A stretch of DNA of 64,000 nucleotides from Streptomyces sp. DH41 (GCF_029813785.1 NZ_JARVKY010000009.1:124001-188000); one strand, 5' to 3'; positions 16,983 through 25,733 are shown, counted from the stretch's first letter. Numbers and translations: made by a program. The notes: a model not told the origin generated them from the sequence alone.

Positions 16983-17007
16983 GTTCCCCGGCGCCCGCGC
17001 CGGAAAC
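16983..17007 (-). promoter_or_regulatory. SigB-type promoter of qcrB (GTTT-N15-GGGAAC)
   Basis: On the minus strand, GTTT and GGGAAC are exactly 15 bases apart and the -10 ends 9 bases before the GTG start. GGGAAC fits the broader SigB -10 form GGGWAW known from Bacillus. The same arrangement is seen before ctaD, which faces this gene. Confidence 0.55.
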
Positions 17008-17027
17008 TACGCCGCGGCGGGTACGGA

Positions 17028-17378
17028 CTACGTACGGTCACCCTTCGGCTTGCCCCGCTGGTCCGGTGTGCCGTGCGGCGGCGAGGAGAAGGGCTGCGGG
17101 GAGGTCGCGGGCGTCACGGGGGAGCCCGTCCGGCCCTGCCCCTGCTCCGGGCGTACCGCGCCCGGGTCGCCCGAGGACGGCTCCGCGCCGGACCGCAGCT
17201 GCTCCAGCCGGGCCGCCAGCAGCTCCGTGGCGGGCAGACGGTCGGCGTGCGACCTCTCGTACGCCAGCAGTTCCTCCACCTGCTCCGCGCCCAGCGAGCG
17301 GATACGGCTCTCCAGCCCGCCGATCGGCAGGTGGTCGTAGTCGGGCAACGGCAGGGTGTTGCGAGCGGGGTCCGCCAT
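17028..17378 (-). CDS. Small helical actinobacterial protein (DUF8129-like)
   Basis: About 116 residues. The N-terminal half holds a conserved-looking helical unit (PDYDHLPIGGLESRIRSLG, then EELLAYERSHADRLPATELLAARLEQL); the C-terminal half is a disordered Pro/Gly/Gln-rich tail. The family name is from memory and not verified; no catalytic residues are seen. A GTG at 17387 would add three residues. It lies 54 bases upstream of qcrB and 35 bases after the DUF6479 gene, so it may be read through from the DUF6479 promoter. Function unknown. Confidence 0.7.
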   Translation of the reverse strand: MADPARNTLPLPDYDHLPIGGLESRIRSLGAEQVEELLAYERSHADRLPATELLAARLEQLRSGAEPSSGDPGAVRPEQGQGRTGSPVTPATSPQPFSSPPHGTPDQRGKPKGDRT

Positions 17379-17413
17379 GATTCTCACTTCCCTCTGTACG
17401 ACACCTCGGGGGC

Positions 17414-17770
17414 TCAGCGTCCGCCCGGTCCGCCACTGCCGAACGAACCGCTGCTGCCCTCGTCCCAGCGGGGCCGCTCCTGCCCGGGGGCGGTGTGGCT
17501 GCTCTGATGTCCGAGGTCGTGCGGCAGCGTCCGCTCGTCACTCTTCGGCATCTCGTCGGGCTCGCGCCGCTCCCGCGTCTCGTGGACGGGTCCCTCGTCG
17601 GGCATACGGGGCTGATCCTCCGGACGCGGCGGGGGCGACTCCCGGCGCTTCTGCCGGCTGCCGAACGCGAACGCGCCGATCAACAGGCCCACGACCACGA
17701 CGGCCGCGGCACCGATGCCGATGGCGATCCCGCCGGAGCTGACGGCCAGGTCCATCCATGCGTTGGTCAT
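17414..17770 (-). CDS. DUF6479-type single-span membrane protein
   Basis: 118 residues with one N-terminal membrane helix (GIAIGIGAAAVVVVGLLIGAF) and a long hydrophilic cytosolic tail rich in Arg, Glu and Pro. The tail includes PRPEDQPRMPD and the late motif TLPHDLGH typical of the Streptomyces family I know as DUF6479. Function unknown. The ATG at 17770 is fixed by a SigB-type promoter whose -10 ends 9 bases upstream; the longer reading frame would run through that promoter and is rejected. Likely heads a stress-induced set of small genes. Confidence 0.75.
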   Translation of the reverse strand: MTNAWMDLAVSSGGIAIGIGAAAVVVVGLLIGAFAFGSRQKRRESPPPRPEDQPRMPDEGPVHETRERREPDEMPKSDERTLPHDLGHQSSHTAPGQERPRWDEGSSGSFGSGGPGGR

Positions 17771-17779
17771 GCGGCGCGG

Positions 17780-17804
17780 GTACCCCCGCTCCACGTCACC
17801 AACC
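17780..17804 (-). promoter_or_regulatory. SigB-type promoter of the DUF6479 gene (GGTT-N15-GGGTAC)
   Basis: On the minus strand GGTT and GGGTAC are 15 bases apart and the -10 ends 9 bases before the ATG. This is a full match to the Streptomyces SigB-family consensus, with the same spacing as the other sites in the window. Confidence 0.65.
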
Positions 17805-17807
17805 CGC

Positions 17808-18212
17808 TCAGCCCGACCGGGATGCTCGCGTCTGCGAACGGTTCGCCTTCCGGATCGCCGTGAGCAGTTCCGCCTTCGACATCCGGGACCGGCCCTCGAC
17901 GCCCAGCCGCTTGGCGACGCCGTACAGGTGCTCCTTGGAGGCCTTCTCGTCGACACCCTCGCCGCTGTGGCCGCCCTGCCCGCGGGGCCGCCCGGACCGC
18001 GGGTCGGAGGGGCCCTTGCGGCCGCCCTCCTTGCGCTCCCAGTGGTCGCCGACCTTCTCGTACGTGTGCTTCAGCGCCCCGTACGCCACCCGGTGGGCCC
18101 GCTCGCCCTCGCCGTACTCCTCAACGGCCGAGTCGTGGGCCTCGATCCAGGTGCGCTGTGCGTGACGGGGGGAGCGCTCCAGGGTCGACGGCAGTTCCTG
18201 TCGTCCCGGCAT
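17808..18212 (-). CDS. ChaB-domain protein with C-terminal Rho-N/SAP-like domain
   Basis: 134 residues. The N-terminal ChaB domain (about 1-60) reads PGRQELPSTLERSPRHAQRTW, then EEYGEGERAHRVAYGALKHTYEKVGDHWERK. A charged linker follows, then a Rho-N/SAP-like helical unit (ASKEHLYGVAKRLGVEGRSRMSKAELLTAIRKA), which in related proteins may bind nucleic acid. ChaB was named as a cation-transport regulator, but its role in actinobacteria is not settled. The ATG at 18212 is used because the ChaB start follows it directly; another ATG lies 9 bases earlier. It is divergent from the Cys-rich copper-protein gene. Confidence 0.85.
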   Translation of the reverse strand: MPGRQELPSTLERSPRHAQRTWIEAHDSAVEEYGEGERAHRVAYGALKHTYEKVGDHWERKEGGRKGPSDPRSGRPRGQGGHSGEGVDEKASKEHLYGVAKRLGVEGRSRMSKAELLTAIRKANRSQTRASRSG

Positions 18213-18364
18213 GTCGTGCACCTCCGTGTGCGGTCGACGTCATCGCTGTCACCAGCTTCACAAGGTCCACGGGTGCCCGGCGGCCCACCCGGAAAACGGG
18301 CCGGAAGCCTTGGGAACACCGGGCCCGGCGGTTTGGCGGCGTCCGCAGCGGCAACCCGCGCCAT

Positions 18365-18742
18365 GTGACATCGACGACGACTTCCCAGCAGGAACTGTTC
18401 CGCTTCCTCGAAGACCGCTTCGCTTGTGCACAGGCGTGCACCGAGTGCGCACGGGCGTGCGCACTGCGGGCGAGCCTCGTGGACCCGGACGGGACCGAGA
18501 ATCAGGAGCTCGTACGACGCAAGGGCATCATGTGCGCGGAGGTGTGCGACGCCACCTGCCGGGTGCTGTCCGAACAGAACCAGGTGGACGAGTCCGCGAT
18601 CCGCGTCCAGCTGGAGTGGTGCCGGCAGGTGTGCCTGGAGAGCGCGCACGTCTTCGACGAGCACCCGGGCGCCGAGGAGAGCGCCCAGGCGTGCCGCGCC
18701 TGCGCCCGGGCCTGCGGGGAGTTCCTCGCCACCCTGCGCTGA
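18365..18742 (+). CDS. Cys-rich four-helix-bundle copper-binding protein (Csp/DUF326-like)
   Basis: A 125-residue cytosolic protein with cysteines spaced along helices: CAQACTECARACALRA, CAEVCDATCRVL, CRQVCLESAHVF and CRACARACGEFL. This is the pattern of copper storage proteins (Csp) and DUF326, which fill a four-helix bundle with Cu(I). It probably stores or buffers copper, which would suit the copper enzymes nearby (LPMO, cytochrome oxidase); that link is inference. The GTG at 18365 is the best start before the family homology; no strong Shine-Dalgarno is seen. The longer frame upstream has no family resemblance. Confidence 0.82.
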   Translation: MTSTTTSQQELFRFLEDRFACAQACTECARACALRASLVDPDGTENQELVRRKGIMCAEVCDATCRVLSEQNQVDESAIRVQLEWCRQVCLESAHVFDEHPGAEESAQACRACARACGEFLATLR

Positions 18743-19096
18743 GGCACGGGCCGCCGCCGGGCGGACCGAGGCCCACCTGAACCCTCGCACGCGAGCCGAT
18801 GTGGCAGCGGGCCGCACATCTGGCGTACGACCCTCCTACCGCCGTACGCGCACGAGTTCTACGACGGACCGTCCCCCGCACCCACCACCCTCACCCGGCG
18901 TCCGCGCGTCACGGGCGCCCGCCGTGAGATGTTCCCGCACGTCCGCGCCGACAGCCGCCGCCCAAACACCTTCCGTCGGCCATGGCACCGCTCGGACCGG
19001 CCGCGCGCCCGGCACCATACAAACCCGGACCATAAACCGCCATACTGGACCGGCCAGGGGAGGGCGGGGCGGACTGCTACGGGGGCGGGCGGCGAG
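18743..19096. other. 354-base intergenic region before the kinase gene
   Basis: No gene is supported here. Near 19013-19045 there is a locally AT-rich stretch with three copies of a CCATA-type motif (ACCATACAAA, ACCATAAACC, CCATACTGG), which is probably the kinase promoter; CATACT at 19040-19045 could be the -10. The rest is GC-rich without clear repeats. Confidence 0.5.
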
Positions 19097-21316
19097 ATGG
19101 GGGACAGCACGCTGATCCAGGGCCGGTACCGGCTGCTGGAGCGCATCGGACGCGGTGGCATGGGCGAGGTGTGGCGGGCGAAGGACGAGTCCTTGGGCCG
19201 TCGCGTCGCCGTCAAGTGCCTGAAACCGCTGGGCACGCAGCACGACCACTCCTTCACCCGCGTCCTGCGGGAGAGGTTCCGGCGCGAGGCCCGGGTGGCC
19301 GCCGCGCTCCAGCACCGCGGGGTCACCGTCGTACACGACTTCGGCGAGTGGGACGGCATGCTGTTCCTGGTGATGGAGCTGCTGGAGGGCCGCGACCTGA
19401 GCCGGCTCCTGGAGGACAACAAGCATCATCCGCTGCCGGTCCCCGACGTCGTCGACATCGCGGAACAGGTCGCCTCCGCGCTCGCGTACACCCACGAACA
19501 GGGCATCGTGCACCGCGACCTGAAGCCCGCGAACATCGTCCGGCTCGGCGACGGCACCGTGAAGATCTGCGACTTCGGCATCGCCCGGCTCGGCCACGAC
19601 GTCGGGTTCACCGCCCGGCTGACCGGCACCGGCATCGCCATGGGCACCCCGCACTACATGTCGCCGGAGCAGATCGGCGGCGACGAGGTCGACCGGCGCA
19701 GCGACCTGTACTCGCTGGGCTGCGTGCTCTACGAGATCGCCACCGGCGTCCCGCCCTTCGACCTCGACGACGCCTGGGCGATCCTGGTCGGCCACCGCGA
19801 CACCGAGCCCGAACCGCCGCGCACCCACCGCGCGGAACTGCCCGCCTACCTGGACCGGATCATCCTGGACCTGCTGGCCAAGCGGCCCGAGCGGCGCCCG
19901 GACGACGCCCGGGAGCTGGGCCGCCGGATCACCGCCGGCCGCACGGTACCGGCGTACGTGCCGGCCGGGCCGGCATCCCGGACGCGGACGCCCCAGCCGG
20001 TCGGAGGGCGGGCCGTGCTGCCGTCCTGGACCCGTGGCATGACCACCGGCCACAAGGCGACCGGCACCGGGCCGCGCTCCACCCCCCCGGACCCCGCCGC
20101 CGGCCTCTCCGGCGAGTGGATTCCGCGCCCCGCCGGCGAGGCCGCCGCGCCCGCCCCCGACGAGCGGCCGGCCCCGGCGCCCGAAGCGGTCGCCGCGCTG
20201 GCCGGGCGGCACAACGCGGGCCTGAGCCTGGGGCGGCTCGGCCGCTGGGAGGAGGCGGGTGAGGTACACCGCGCGGTCGCCGACGAGCGCGAGAGCCTGC
20301 TCGGCGCCGACCACCCCGACACGCTCGCCAGCCGCTACGAGATCGCCTTCACCCTCAGCCGCACCGGCCACCCCGCCGACGCCCTGCGCGCGTACAAACG
20401 CGTCGCCGAGGCCAGGATCCGGGTACTGGGCCCCGACCACACCGACACGCTCGCCGTCCGCCAGGAGATGGCGTACGCCCTGGGCCGGCTGGGCCGGCAC
20501 GCCGACGCCCACCAGGTCTACACGTCGGTCCTCGCCGCCCGCGAGCGTGTCATGGGCGCCGACCACCCCGACACCCTGCGCTGCCGGCACAACCTGGCCT
20601 TCAACCTGGGCCGGCTCGGCCGCCCGGAGGACGCCCACCGCATGGCCCGCGAGGTGGCCGCGGCCCGTGCCCGTGTGCTCGGCCCCGACCATCCCGACAC
20701 GCTCGTCACCCGCTACGAGGTGGCCTACGAACTGGGCCGGCTGGGCCGCTGGCAGGAGGCCCTCGCGACCTACCGGGAGGTGGCCGAGGCCCGCGGGAGG
20801 GCACTGGGCCCCGAGCACGCCGACACCCTCGCCGCCCGCTACGAGATAGGCATCAGCCTCGGCCGCCTCGGCCGCAGCGCCGAAGCGCTGGCGCTGTACG
20901 AGGAGCTGATCGACGACCGCACCCGCGCCCAGGGGCCCGACCATCCCGAGACCCTGCGGGCCCGGCACGGCCTGGGCGTCAACCTCGGCCGGCTCGGCCG
21001 CTGGGAGGAGGCCCTCACCGAGTCCCGCGAGGTGTGCGCGATCCGCGAACGCGTCCTCGGCCCCGACCATCCGGACACCCTGGTCAGCCGACGCGAGGTC
21101 GCCGTCGGCCTGGGCTGGCTGGGCCGCTGGTCCGCCGCCCTGACCGAGTACCGCGGGGTCGCCACCGCCCGCGAACGCCTCCTGGGCCGCGACCACCCCG
21201 ACACCCTCGCGGGCCGCGACGACGAGGCCCACTGCCTGGAGCAACTCGGCCGGGGCGCCGAGGCCGTGGAGCTGTACCGCATGGTGGCGGTACAGCGCAG
21301 AGCGGGAGCCCGCTGA
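19097..21316 (+). CDS. Ser/Thr protein kinase fused to a C-terminal TPR array
   Basis: 739 residues. An N-terminal Hanks-type kinase (about 10-275) has glycine loop GRGGMGEVW, catalytic VAVKCLK, HRDLKPANI, DFGIAR and GTPHYMSPEQ. A Pro-rich linker follows, then about nine 42-residue TPR units of the kinesin-light-chain/NB-ARC type (TPR_10/12), marked by eight DHPDTL-like junctions and LGRLGRW turns. No membrane helix is present, so unlike PknB this is a cytosolic kinase whose TPRs probably hold a partner. The ATG at 19097 is chosen because the kinase domain begins at once (GRYRLLERIG). Substrates are unknown. Confidence 0.93.
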   Translation: MGDSTLIQGRYRLLERIGRGGMGEVWRAKDESLGRRVAVKCLKPLGTQHDHSFTRVLRERFRREARVAAALQHRGVTVVHDFGEWDGMLFLVMELLEGRDLSRLLEDNKHHPLPVPDVVDIAEQVASALAYTHEQGIVHRDLKPANIVRLGDGTVKICDFGIARLGHDVGFTARLTGTGIAMGTPHYMSPEQIGGDEVDRRSDLYSLGCVLYEIATGVPPFDLDDAWAILVGHRDTEPEPPRTHRAELPAYLDRIILDLLAKRPERRPDDARELGRRITAGRTVPAYVPAGPASRTRTPQPVGGRAVLPSWTRGMTTGHKATGTGPRSTPPDPAAGLSGEWIPRPAGEAAAPAPDERPAPAPEAVAALAGRHNAGLSLGRLGRWEEAGEVHRAVADERESLLGADHPDTLASRYEIAFTLSRTGHPADALRAYKRVAEARIRVLGPDHTDTLAVRQEMAYALGRLGRHADAHQVYTSVLAARERVMGADHPDTLRCRHNLAFNLGRLGRPEDAHRMAREVAAARARVLGPDHPDTLVTRYEVAYELGRLGRWQEALATYREVAEARGRALGPEHADTLAARYEIGISLGRLGRSAEALALYEELIDDRTRAQGPDHPETLRARHGLGVNLGRLGRWEEALTESREVCAIRERVLGPDHPDTLVSRREVAVGLGWLGRWSAALTEYRGVATARERLLGRDHPDTLAGRDDEAHCLEQLGRGAEAVELYRMVAVQRRAGAR

Positions 21317-21342
21317 GCCGGGGCCGCGAGCCGGGGCCGCGA

Positions 21343-21364
21343 GCCGGTCCGGCGCCGGACCGGC
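21343..21364. terminator. Terminator-like perfect palindrome after the kinase gene
   Basis: A 22-bp perfect palindrome starts 27 bases after the kinase stop, preceded by a direct repeat of GCCGGGGCCGCGA. Having no loop it could also form a cruciform, but its position fits transcription termination. Confidence 0.5.
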
Positions 21365-21494
21365 CGGCCGTCCGGACGCCGCCACACGCCTGCCGCCGGC
21401 CGGCCCGTGGGCACCGCGCCCGGCCCGGTCACCGTCGGCCACCTGCCCCACCGCACCCCTGGCAGCCCGCTCCCACCCCGTGTTACCAAGGGCC

Positions 21495-23072
21495 ATGACC
21501 CCGCCCACCGCGCCCCCGACATCCCGCACCTACGACGCCGTCGTCGTCGGCGGTGGCCACAACGGCCTGGTCGCCGCCGCCTACCTGGCCCGGGCCGGCC
21601 GCTCCGTACTGGTGCTGGAACGGCTGGACCACACCGGGGGCGCGGCCGTCTCCACGCGGCCGTTCGCCGGGGTCGACGCCCGGCTGTCGCGGTACTCGTA
21701 CCTGGTCAGCCTGTTGCCGAAGAAGATCGTGCGGGACCTGGACCTTGACTTCCGGGTGCGCGGGCGCGGCGTCTCCTCGTACACGCCGGTCGAACGGGAC
21801 GGCCGGCCCACCGGGCTCCTCGTCGGCGGGGGCGAGCGTCGGACACGGGAGTCCTTCGCCCGGCTCACCGGGTCGGACCGGGAGTACACGGCCTGGCAGC
21901 GGTTCTACGCCATGACCGGCCGGGTCGCCCAGCGGGTCTTCCCGACCCTCACCGAGCCGCTGCCCACCCGGGACGAGCTGCGCCGCAGGGTCGACGACGA
22001 GGCGGCCTGGCGAGCCCTGTTCGAGGAGCCGATCGGGGTCGCGATCGAGGAGCACTTCGCCGACGACCTGGTCCGGGGAGTGGCCCTCACCGACGCTCTG
22101 ATCGGCACCTTCGCCGACGCCCACGAGCCGTCCCTGAGCCAGAACCGCTGCTTCCTGTACCACGTGATCGGCGGCGGCACCGGTGCCTGGGACGTGCCGG
22201 TCGGCGGCATGGGCGCCCTCACCGACGCCCTGGCCGACGCGGCACGCGCCGCGGGCGCGGTGCTCGCCACCGGCCACGAGGCGGTGCGGATCGACACGGA
22301 CGGGCGAGCGGCCGAGGTCACCTACCGTTCGGCCGACGGCGAGGGCGTGGCGGCCGCACGCCACGTCCTGGTGAACGCCTCACCGCGGGAACTGGCGGCG
22401 CTCACGGGGCAGGCAACGCCGCCGCCCGCCGAGGGTGCCCAGCTCAAGGTCAACATGCTGCTGACGCGGCTGCCGGAACTGCGCGACCCCGCGGCCGACC
22501 CGCGCGAGGCCTTCGCCGGCACCTTCCACATCGCCGAGGGCTACGAGCAACTGGCCACCGCCTACGCCCGGTCCGCGGCCGGCGAACCGCCCGCCGTCCC
22601 GCCCTCCGAGATCTACTGCCACTCCCTGACCGACCCCACGATCCTGGGTCCGGACCCGGCCGCGAAGGGCATGCACACGCTCACCCTGTTCGGCCTGCAC
22701 ACACCCGCCCGCCTCTTCGCCCGGGACAACGACGCCGTACGCGAGGAACTGCTGAGGTCGACCCTCGCCCAGCTCGACGCCCACCTGGCCGAGCCCCTCG
22801 CGGACTGCCTGGCGACCGACGCCGACGGGCGGCCCTGCGTCGAGGCCAGGTCGCCGCTCGACCTGGAGCGCGACCTGCGCCTGCCGGGCGGCAACATCTT
22901 CCACCGCGATCTCAGCTGGCCCCACGCCCAGGAGGGCACCGGCCACTGGGGCGTGGAGACCGGTCAGGCCAACGTACTGCTGTGCGGCGCGGGCGCGGTG
23001 CGCGGGGGAGGGGTCAGCGGGGTGCCGGGCCACAACGCGGCGATGGCGGTGCTGGAGCGGACGCCGAACTGA
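21495..23072 (+). CDS. FAD-dependent oxidoreductase, phytoene-desaturase/PYROXD2-like
   Basis: A 525-residue flavoprotein. The N-terminal dinucleotide fold has VVVGGGHNGLVAAAYLARAG, then VLERLDHTGGAAVS; the C-terminal FAD signature is GAGAVRGGGVSGVPGHNAAMAVL. The central parts match the NAD(P)/FAD amine-oxidase-like group that includes phytoene desaturases and PYROXD2. The substrate is unknown, and no carotenoid genes are adjacent, so carotenoid work is unlikely. The ATG at 21495 has a TACCA-type -10 close upstream and no Shine-Dalgarno, suggesting a leaderless mRNA. Confidence 0.88.
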   Translation: MTPPTAPPTSRTYDAVVVGGGHNGLVAAAYLARAGRSVLVLERLDHTGGAAVSTRPFAGVDARLSRYSYLVSLLPKKIVRDLDLDFRVRGRGVSSYTPVERDGRPTGLLVGGGERRTRESFARLTGSDREYTAWQRFYAMTGRVAQRVFPTLTEPLPTRDELRRRVDDEAAWRALFEEPIGVAIEEHFADDLVRGVALTDALIGTFADAHEPSLSQNRCFLYHVIGGGTGAWDVPVGGMGALTDALADAARAAGAVLATGHEAVRIDTDGRAAEVTYRSADGEGVAAARHVLVNASPRELAALTGQATPPPAEGAQLKVNMLLTRLPELRDPAADPREAFAGTFHIAEGYEQLATAYARSAAGEPPAVPPSEIYCHSLTDPTILGPDPAAKGMHTLTLFGLHTPARLFARDNDAVREELLRSTLAQLDAHLAEPLADCLATDADGRPCVEARSPLDLERDLRLPGGNIFHRDLSWPHAQEGTGHWGVETGQANVLLCGAGAVRGGGVSGVPGHNAAMAVLERTPN

Positions 23073-23076
23073 CGGC

Positions 23077-23101
23077 GCATGCGTCGGACGGGGCTGGGTA
23101 C
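23077..23101 (+). promoter_or_regulatory. SigB-type promoter of the DUF2795 gene (GCAT-N15-GGGTAC)
   Basis: GCAT (23077-23080) and GGGTAC (23096-23101) are 15 bases apart, 52 bases upstream of the start codon. Full consensus match with the same spacing as the other six sites. Confidence 0.65.
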
Positions 23102-23153
23102 CGCGACATAGCGGACATTCCGCATCTGTCACCCGCACGACAAGGAGCCTGCC

Positions 23154-23345
23154 ATGGCGGACCTCAGCCCCATCGACCTGCAGAAGGCCCTCAGCGGCAT
23201 GGACTACCCGGCGGACAAGAAGTCGCTCGTCGACTGCGCCCGCAAGAACAAGGCCGACGGCAAGGTGGTGAGCCGCCTCGACGGCCTGAAGGAGAACAAC
23301 TTCGACGGACCGAACGAGGTCCAGAAGGCCGTCTTCAACGACTAG
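23154..23345 (+). CDS. DUF2795 small protein
   Basis: 63 residues in the DUF2795 pattern: LQKALSGMDYPADKKSLVD, then a basic stretch, and LDGLKENNFDGPNEVQKAVF. This is a small helical domain widespread in actinobacteria, of unknown function and often stress-related. A strong AAGGAG lies 8 bases before the ATG, and a SigB-type promoter lies just upstream. Its high Lys content differs from the Arg-rich neighbours but is typical of the family. Confidence 0.9.
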   Translation: MADLSPIDLQKALSGMDYPADKKSLVDCARKNKADGKVVSRLDGLKENNFDGPNEVQKAVFND

Positions 23346-23397
23346 CGGACACGGACGGCGGACGCGGACGGCGGAAGGCGAACGGCCGCCTACTGGA

Positions 23398-25173
23398 TCA
23401 GTCGGCCGACGCCGTCCACCCCACCGCCTCGATCCGCGCCGCGTCCGCGGGGCGCGCGTCGTGGAACAGGACGTCGCCCGCCGCCTCGGCGCGCAATCCG
23501 TCGACATACGCCCCGCGCCCCACGTACAGCCGGTCGGTCGTGTACCGCCAGCGCAGCGTGAGTCCCCGGGCGGCCGGGAGACCGGCCGTCAGCCGGTGCC
23601 ACGCGCGGCCCGACCAGCCGGTGGCCGACCCGGCCGCATGCTCCAGCGGTGCCTCGCCTCGGCGCGTGGTGGTGAACGGGACGGGCTCCCACGTGGTGCC
23701 GTCGTCGGTCGTGCTCTCCAGAACGAGGGCGTCCGACCCGGGTTCGGTGTCCCACCACAGTGCGCAGCGCAGCCGCGCCCCGCCGGTGGACGTGTCCAGC
23801 ACGGGCAGCGTGAGCGTCGCCGTCGTGGAACCCGCCGTCCCGGAGAACCACGCCGTACGCCCGTGCGCGGGACGTACCGGCACGGCCCGCGCCAGGTGGG
23901 TGCCGGCCGCGACTCTGGGAGCCGACCCCGAGCGCCAACCGCGCACCGGGTGAACCGAGTTGCCCAGCACCACCAGGAACGAGTCGGTCGTCGGGTCGAG
24001 CACCAGCGAGGTGCCCGTGAAGCCGGTGTGCCCGGCCGTGCGCGGGGTCGCCATGGCACCCATGTACCAGTGCTGGTACAGCTCGAAGCCGAGGCCGTGC
24101 TCGTCCCCCGGGAAGTCGGTGTTGAAGTCGGTGAACATCAGCTCCACCGACTCCGGCCGCAGGATGCGCGCCCGGCCGTAGGAGCCGCCGTTGAGCAGCG
24201 CACGGCCGAGTACCGCCAGGTCCCAGGCGCAGGAGAACACCCCCGCGTGACCCGCCACACCGCCGAGACTGAACGCGTTCTCGTCGTGCACCTCGCCCCA
24301 CACCAGCCCCCGGTCGAGACCGGACCAGGGCAGGCGGGCGTCCTCGGTGGCCGCGATCCGCGGTCTCCAGGAGGCGGGCGGGTTGTAGCGGGTGCGGTCG
24401 AGACCGAGCGGACGGGTGATCTGCTCGCGCAGCAGGACGTCCAGGGTCCGGCCCGTGATCTCCTCCAGCACCAGCTGGAGCGAGATCATGTTCAGATCCG
24501 AGTACAGGTACGCCGTGCCGGGCGGACTGACGGGTGCCTCGTCGTAGACGAGCCGCACCCTTTCCTCGTACGTGGGCGCGCTGTACAGCGGGATCCACGC
24601 CCGGAAGCCGGAGGTGTGCGTCAGCAGCTGCCGGACCGTCATGTCCTGCTTGCCCGCGCGCCCGAAGCCCGGCAGGTACGAGGCGACCGGCGCGTCCAGC
24701 TCCAGCGCGCCCCGCTCCAGCTGCTGCACCGCGAGGATCGAGGTGAACAGCTTGGAGATCGACGCCAGGTCGAACACCGTGTCCTCGGCCATCGGGATCT
24801 GCTCCCCGGCCGGGAACTCGACACCGGTGTCGGTCTGCTCGTCGTAGGCCCGGTAGCGCACCGCCATGCCGATCGGCTCGTGCAGGGCCACCGTGCCGCC
24901 CCGACCGGCGAGGAGCACGGCGCCCGCGTACCACGGGTGCTCGGGAGACGGGCCGAGGAACGTTTCGGCGTCGGTGACGAGCTGACGCAGATGGCCCGGG
25001 AGCAGCCCGGCGCGCTCGGCGGAGCCGCGCCGCAGAGTGGGGCGGCGGCCCTTGTCGCCGACCGCCTCGGCCGGCCCGGCCGCGAACGGCGCGATGGCCA
25101 GGGCGCCGCCCAGGGCCAGGGCGCCTGCGCCCAGTTGGCGCCGCGTGAATCCGCTCGTCGCCTGTCCGGCCAT
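23398..25173 (-). CDS. Secreted serine hydrolase of the class C beta-lactamase/DD-peptidase family
   Basis: 591 residues with a twin-arginine type signal (FTRRQLGAGALALGG). The beta-lactamase-like domain covers about 50-395 and shows the SxxK nucleophile in ASISKLFTS, the YSDLN second motif and a late HTGFTGT motif in place of KTG. A C-terminal beta-rich domain (about 400-591) may bind cell wall or carbohydrate. It probably hydrolyses a peptide or ester in the envelope; penicillin resistance should not be assumed. The ATG at 25173 is favoured by GGGAGG 7 bases upstream; one six residues earlier lacks this. Confidence 0.87.
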   Translation of the reverse strand: MAGQATSGFTRRQLGAGALALGGALAIAPFAAGPAEAVGDKGRRPTLRRGSAERAGLLPGHLRQLVTDAETFLGPSPEHPWYAGAVLLAGRGGTVALHEPIGMAVRYRAYDEQTDTGVEFPAGEQIPMAEDTVFDLASISKLFTSILAVQQLERGALELDAPVASYLPGFGRAGKQDMTVRQLLTHTSGFRAWIPLYSAPTYEERVRLVYDEAPVSPPGTAYLYSDLNMISLQLVLEEITGRTLDVLLREQITRPLGLDRTRYNPPASWRPRIAATEDARLPWSGLDRGLVWGEVHDENAFSLGGVAGHAGVFSCAWDLAVLGRALLNGGSYGRARILRPESVELMFTDFNTDFPGDEHGLGFELYQHWYMGAMATPRTAGHTGFTGTSLVLDPTTDSFLVVLGNSVHPVRGWRSGSAPRVAAGTHLARAVPVRPAHGRTAWFSGTAGSTTATLTLPVLDTSTGGARLRCALWWDTEPGSDALVLESTTDDGTTWEPVPFTTTRRGEAPLEHAAGSATGWSGRAWHRLTAGLPAARGLTLRWRYTTDRLYVGRGAYVDGLRAEAAGDVLFHDARPADAARIEAVGWTASAD

Positions 25174-25443
25174 CGAAGAGCCTCCCGCCACCGAAGCTGA
25201 AAGTATCTTTCCCGGATCGCCGTGCGGAGTGAAACTTTCCTGTCAGTGACGGGGTCGTGTCAATGGGGCGTGCGATGCGGAGCCCCTCCCCGCCCGCCGA
25301 GGCCGCCCGGTCGGCGCTGCCGCGTGCGACGGAGGGGAACCACGGCGCCGATCCTCCGAAAGGCACCCGTCACGTGGCCTGTCGGCGGCCGGACCCGATC
25401 GCTAGGCTGACCCGCGGACGACGAAATCGGGAGGAGCACGGAC

Positions 25444-25686
25444 GTGGCCGAGAGCACCACCCAACAGCGCCCGCTCATGGGCTGGGACAAGCCGGAGCTG
25501 GATCTCAGCGACGCGCAGTGGCAGTCGAGCAGCCGGGGCCTGGGGGATGTCCAGATCGCCTTTGTCGAGGGGTTCATCGCCATGCGGAACAGCGGCAGCC
25601 CGCAAAGCCCGTCCCTGATCTTCACCCCCGCGGAATGGGGCGCGTTCGTCTCCGGAGCGCGGGAAGGGGAGTTCGACCTCACGTGA
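25444..25686 (+). CDS. DUF397 protein
   Basis: An 80-residue DUF397 protein: WQSSSRGLGDVQIAFVEGFIAMRNS and FTPAEWGAFVSGAREGEFDL. DUF397 genes usually follow an XRE-type regulator whose activity they modulate, as in the Streptomyces BldB/WhiJ-like systems. Here no such regulator is adjacent, so it is an orphan. The GTG start is supported by GGGAGGAGC upstream. A TAGGCT -10-like box lies at 25402-25407. A hairpin after the stop probably ends the transcript. Confidence 0.9.
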   Translation: MAESTTQQRPLMGWDKPELDLSDAQWQSSSRGLGDVQIAFVEGFIAMRNSGSPQSPSLIFTPAEWGAFVSGAREGEFDLT

Positions 25687-25733
25687 GAGGCCTGCCGGGG
25701 AGGTGAGCCGGGCGGATCCGTCCGGCCGATCCG

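Noticed and set aside
17019..17024. Plus-strand GGGTAC near the qcrB start
   Set aside because: No GNNT at 14-16 bases upstream and no plus-strand gene follows.
12593..21529. Very long open frames on the opposite strand of real genes (for example 737, 473 and 897 codons)
   Set aside because: In 72 percent GC DNA, antisense frames rarely hit stops. These lack family motifs, have low-complexity Arg/Pro/Ala or His/Gln-rich content, and overlap genes with strong family matches.
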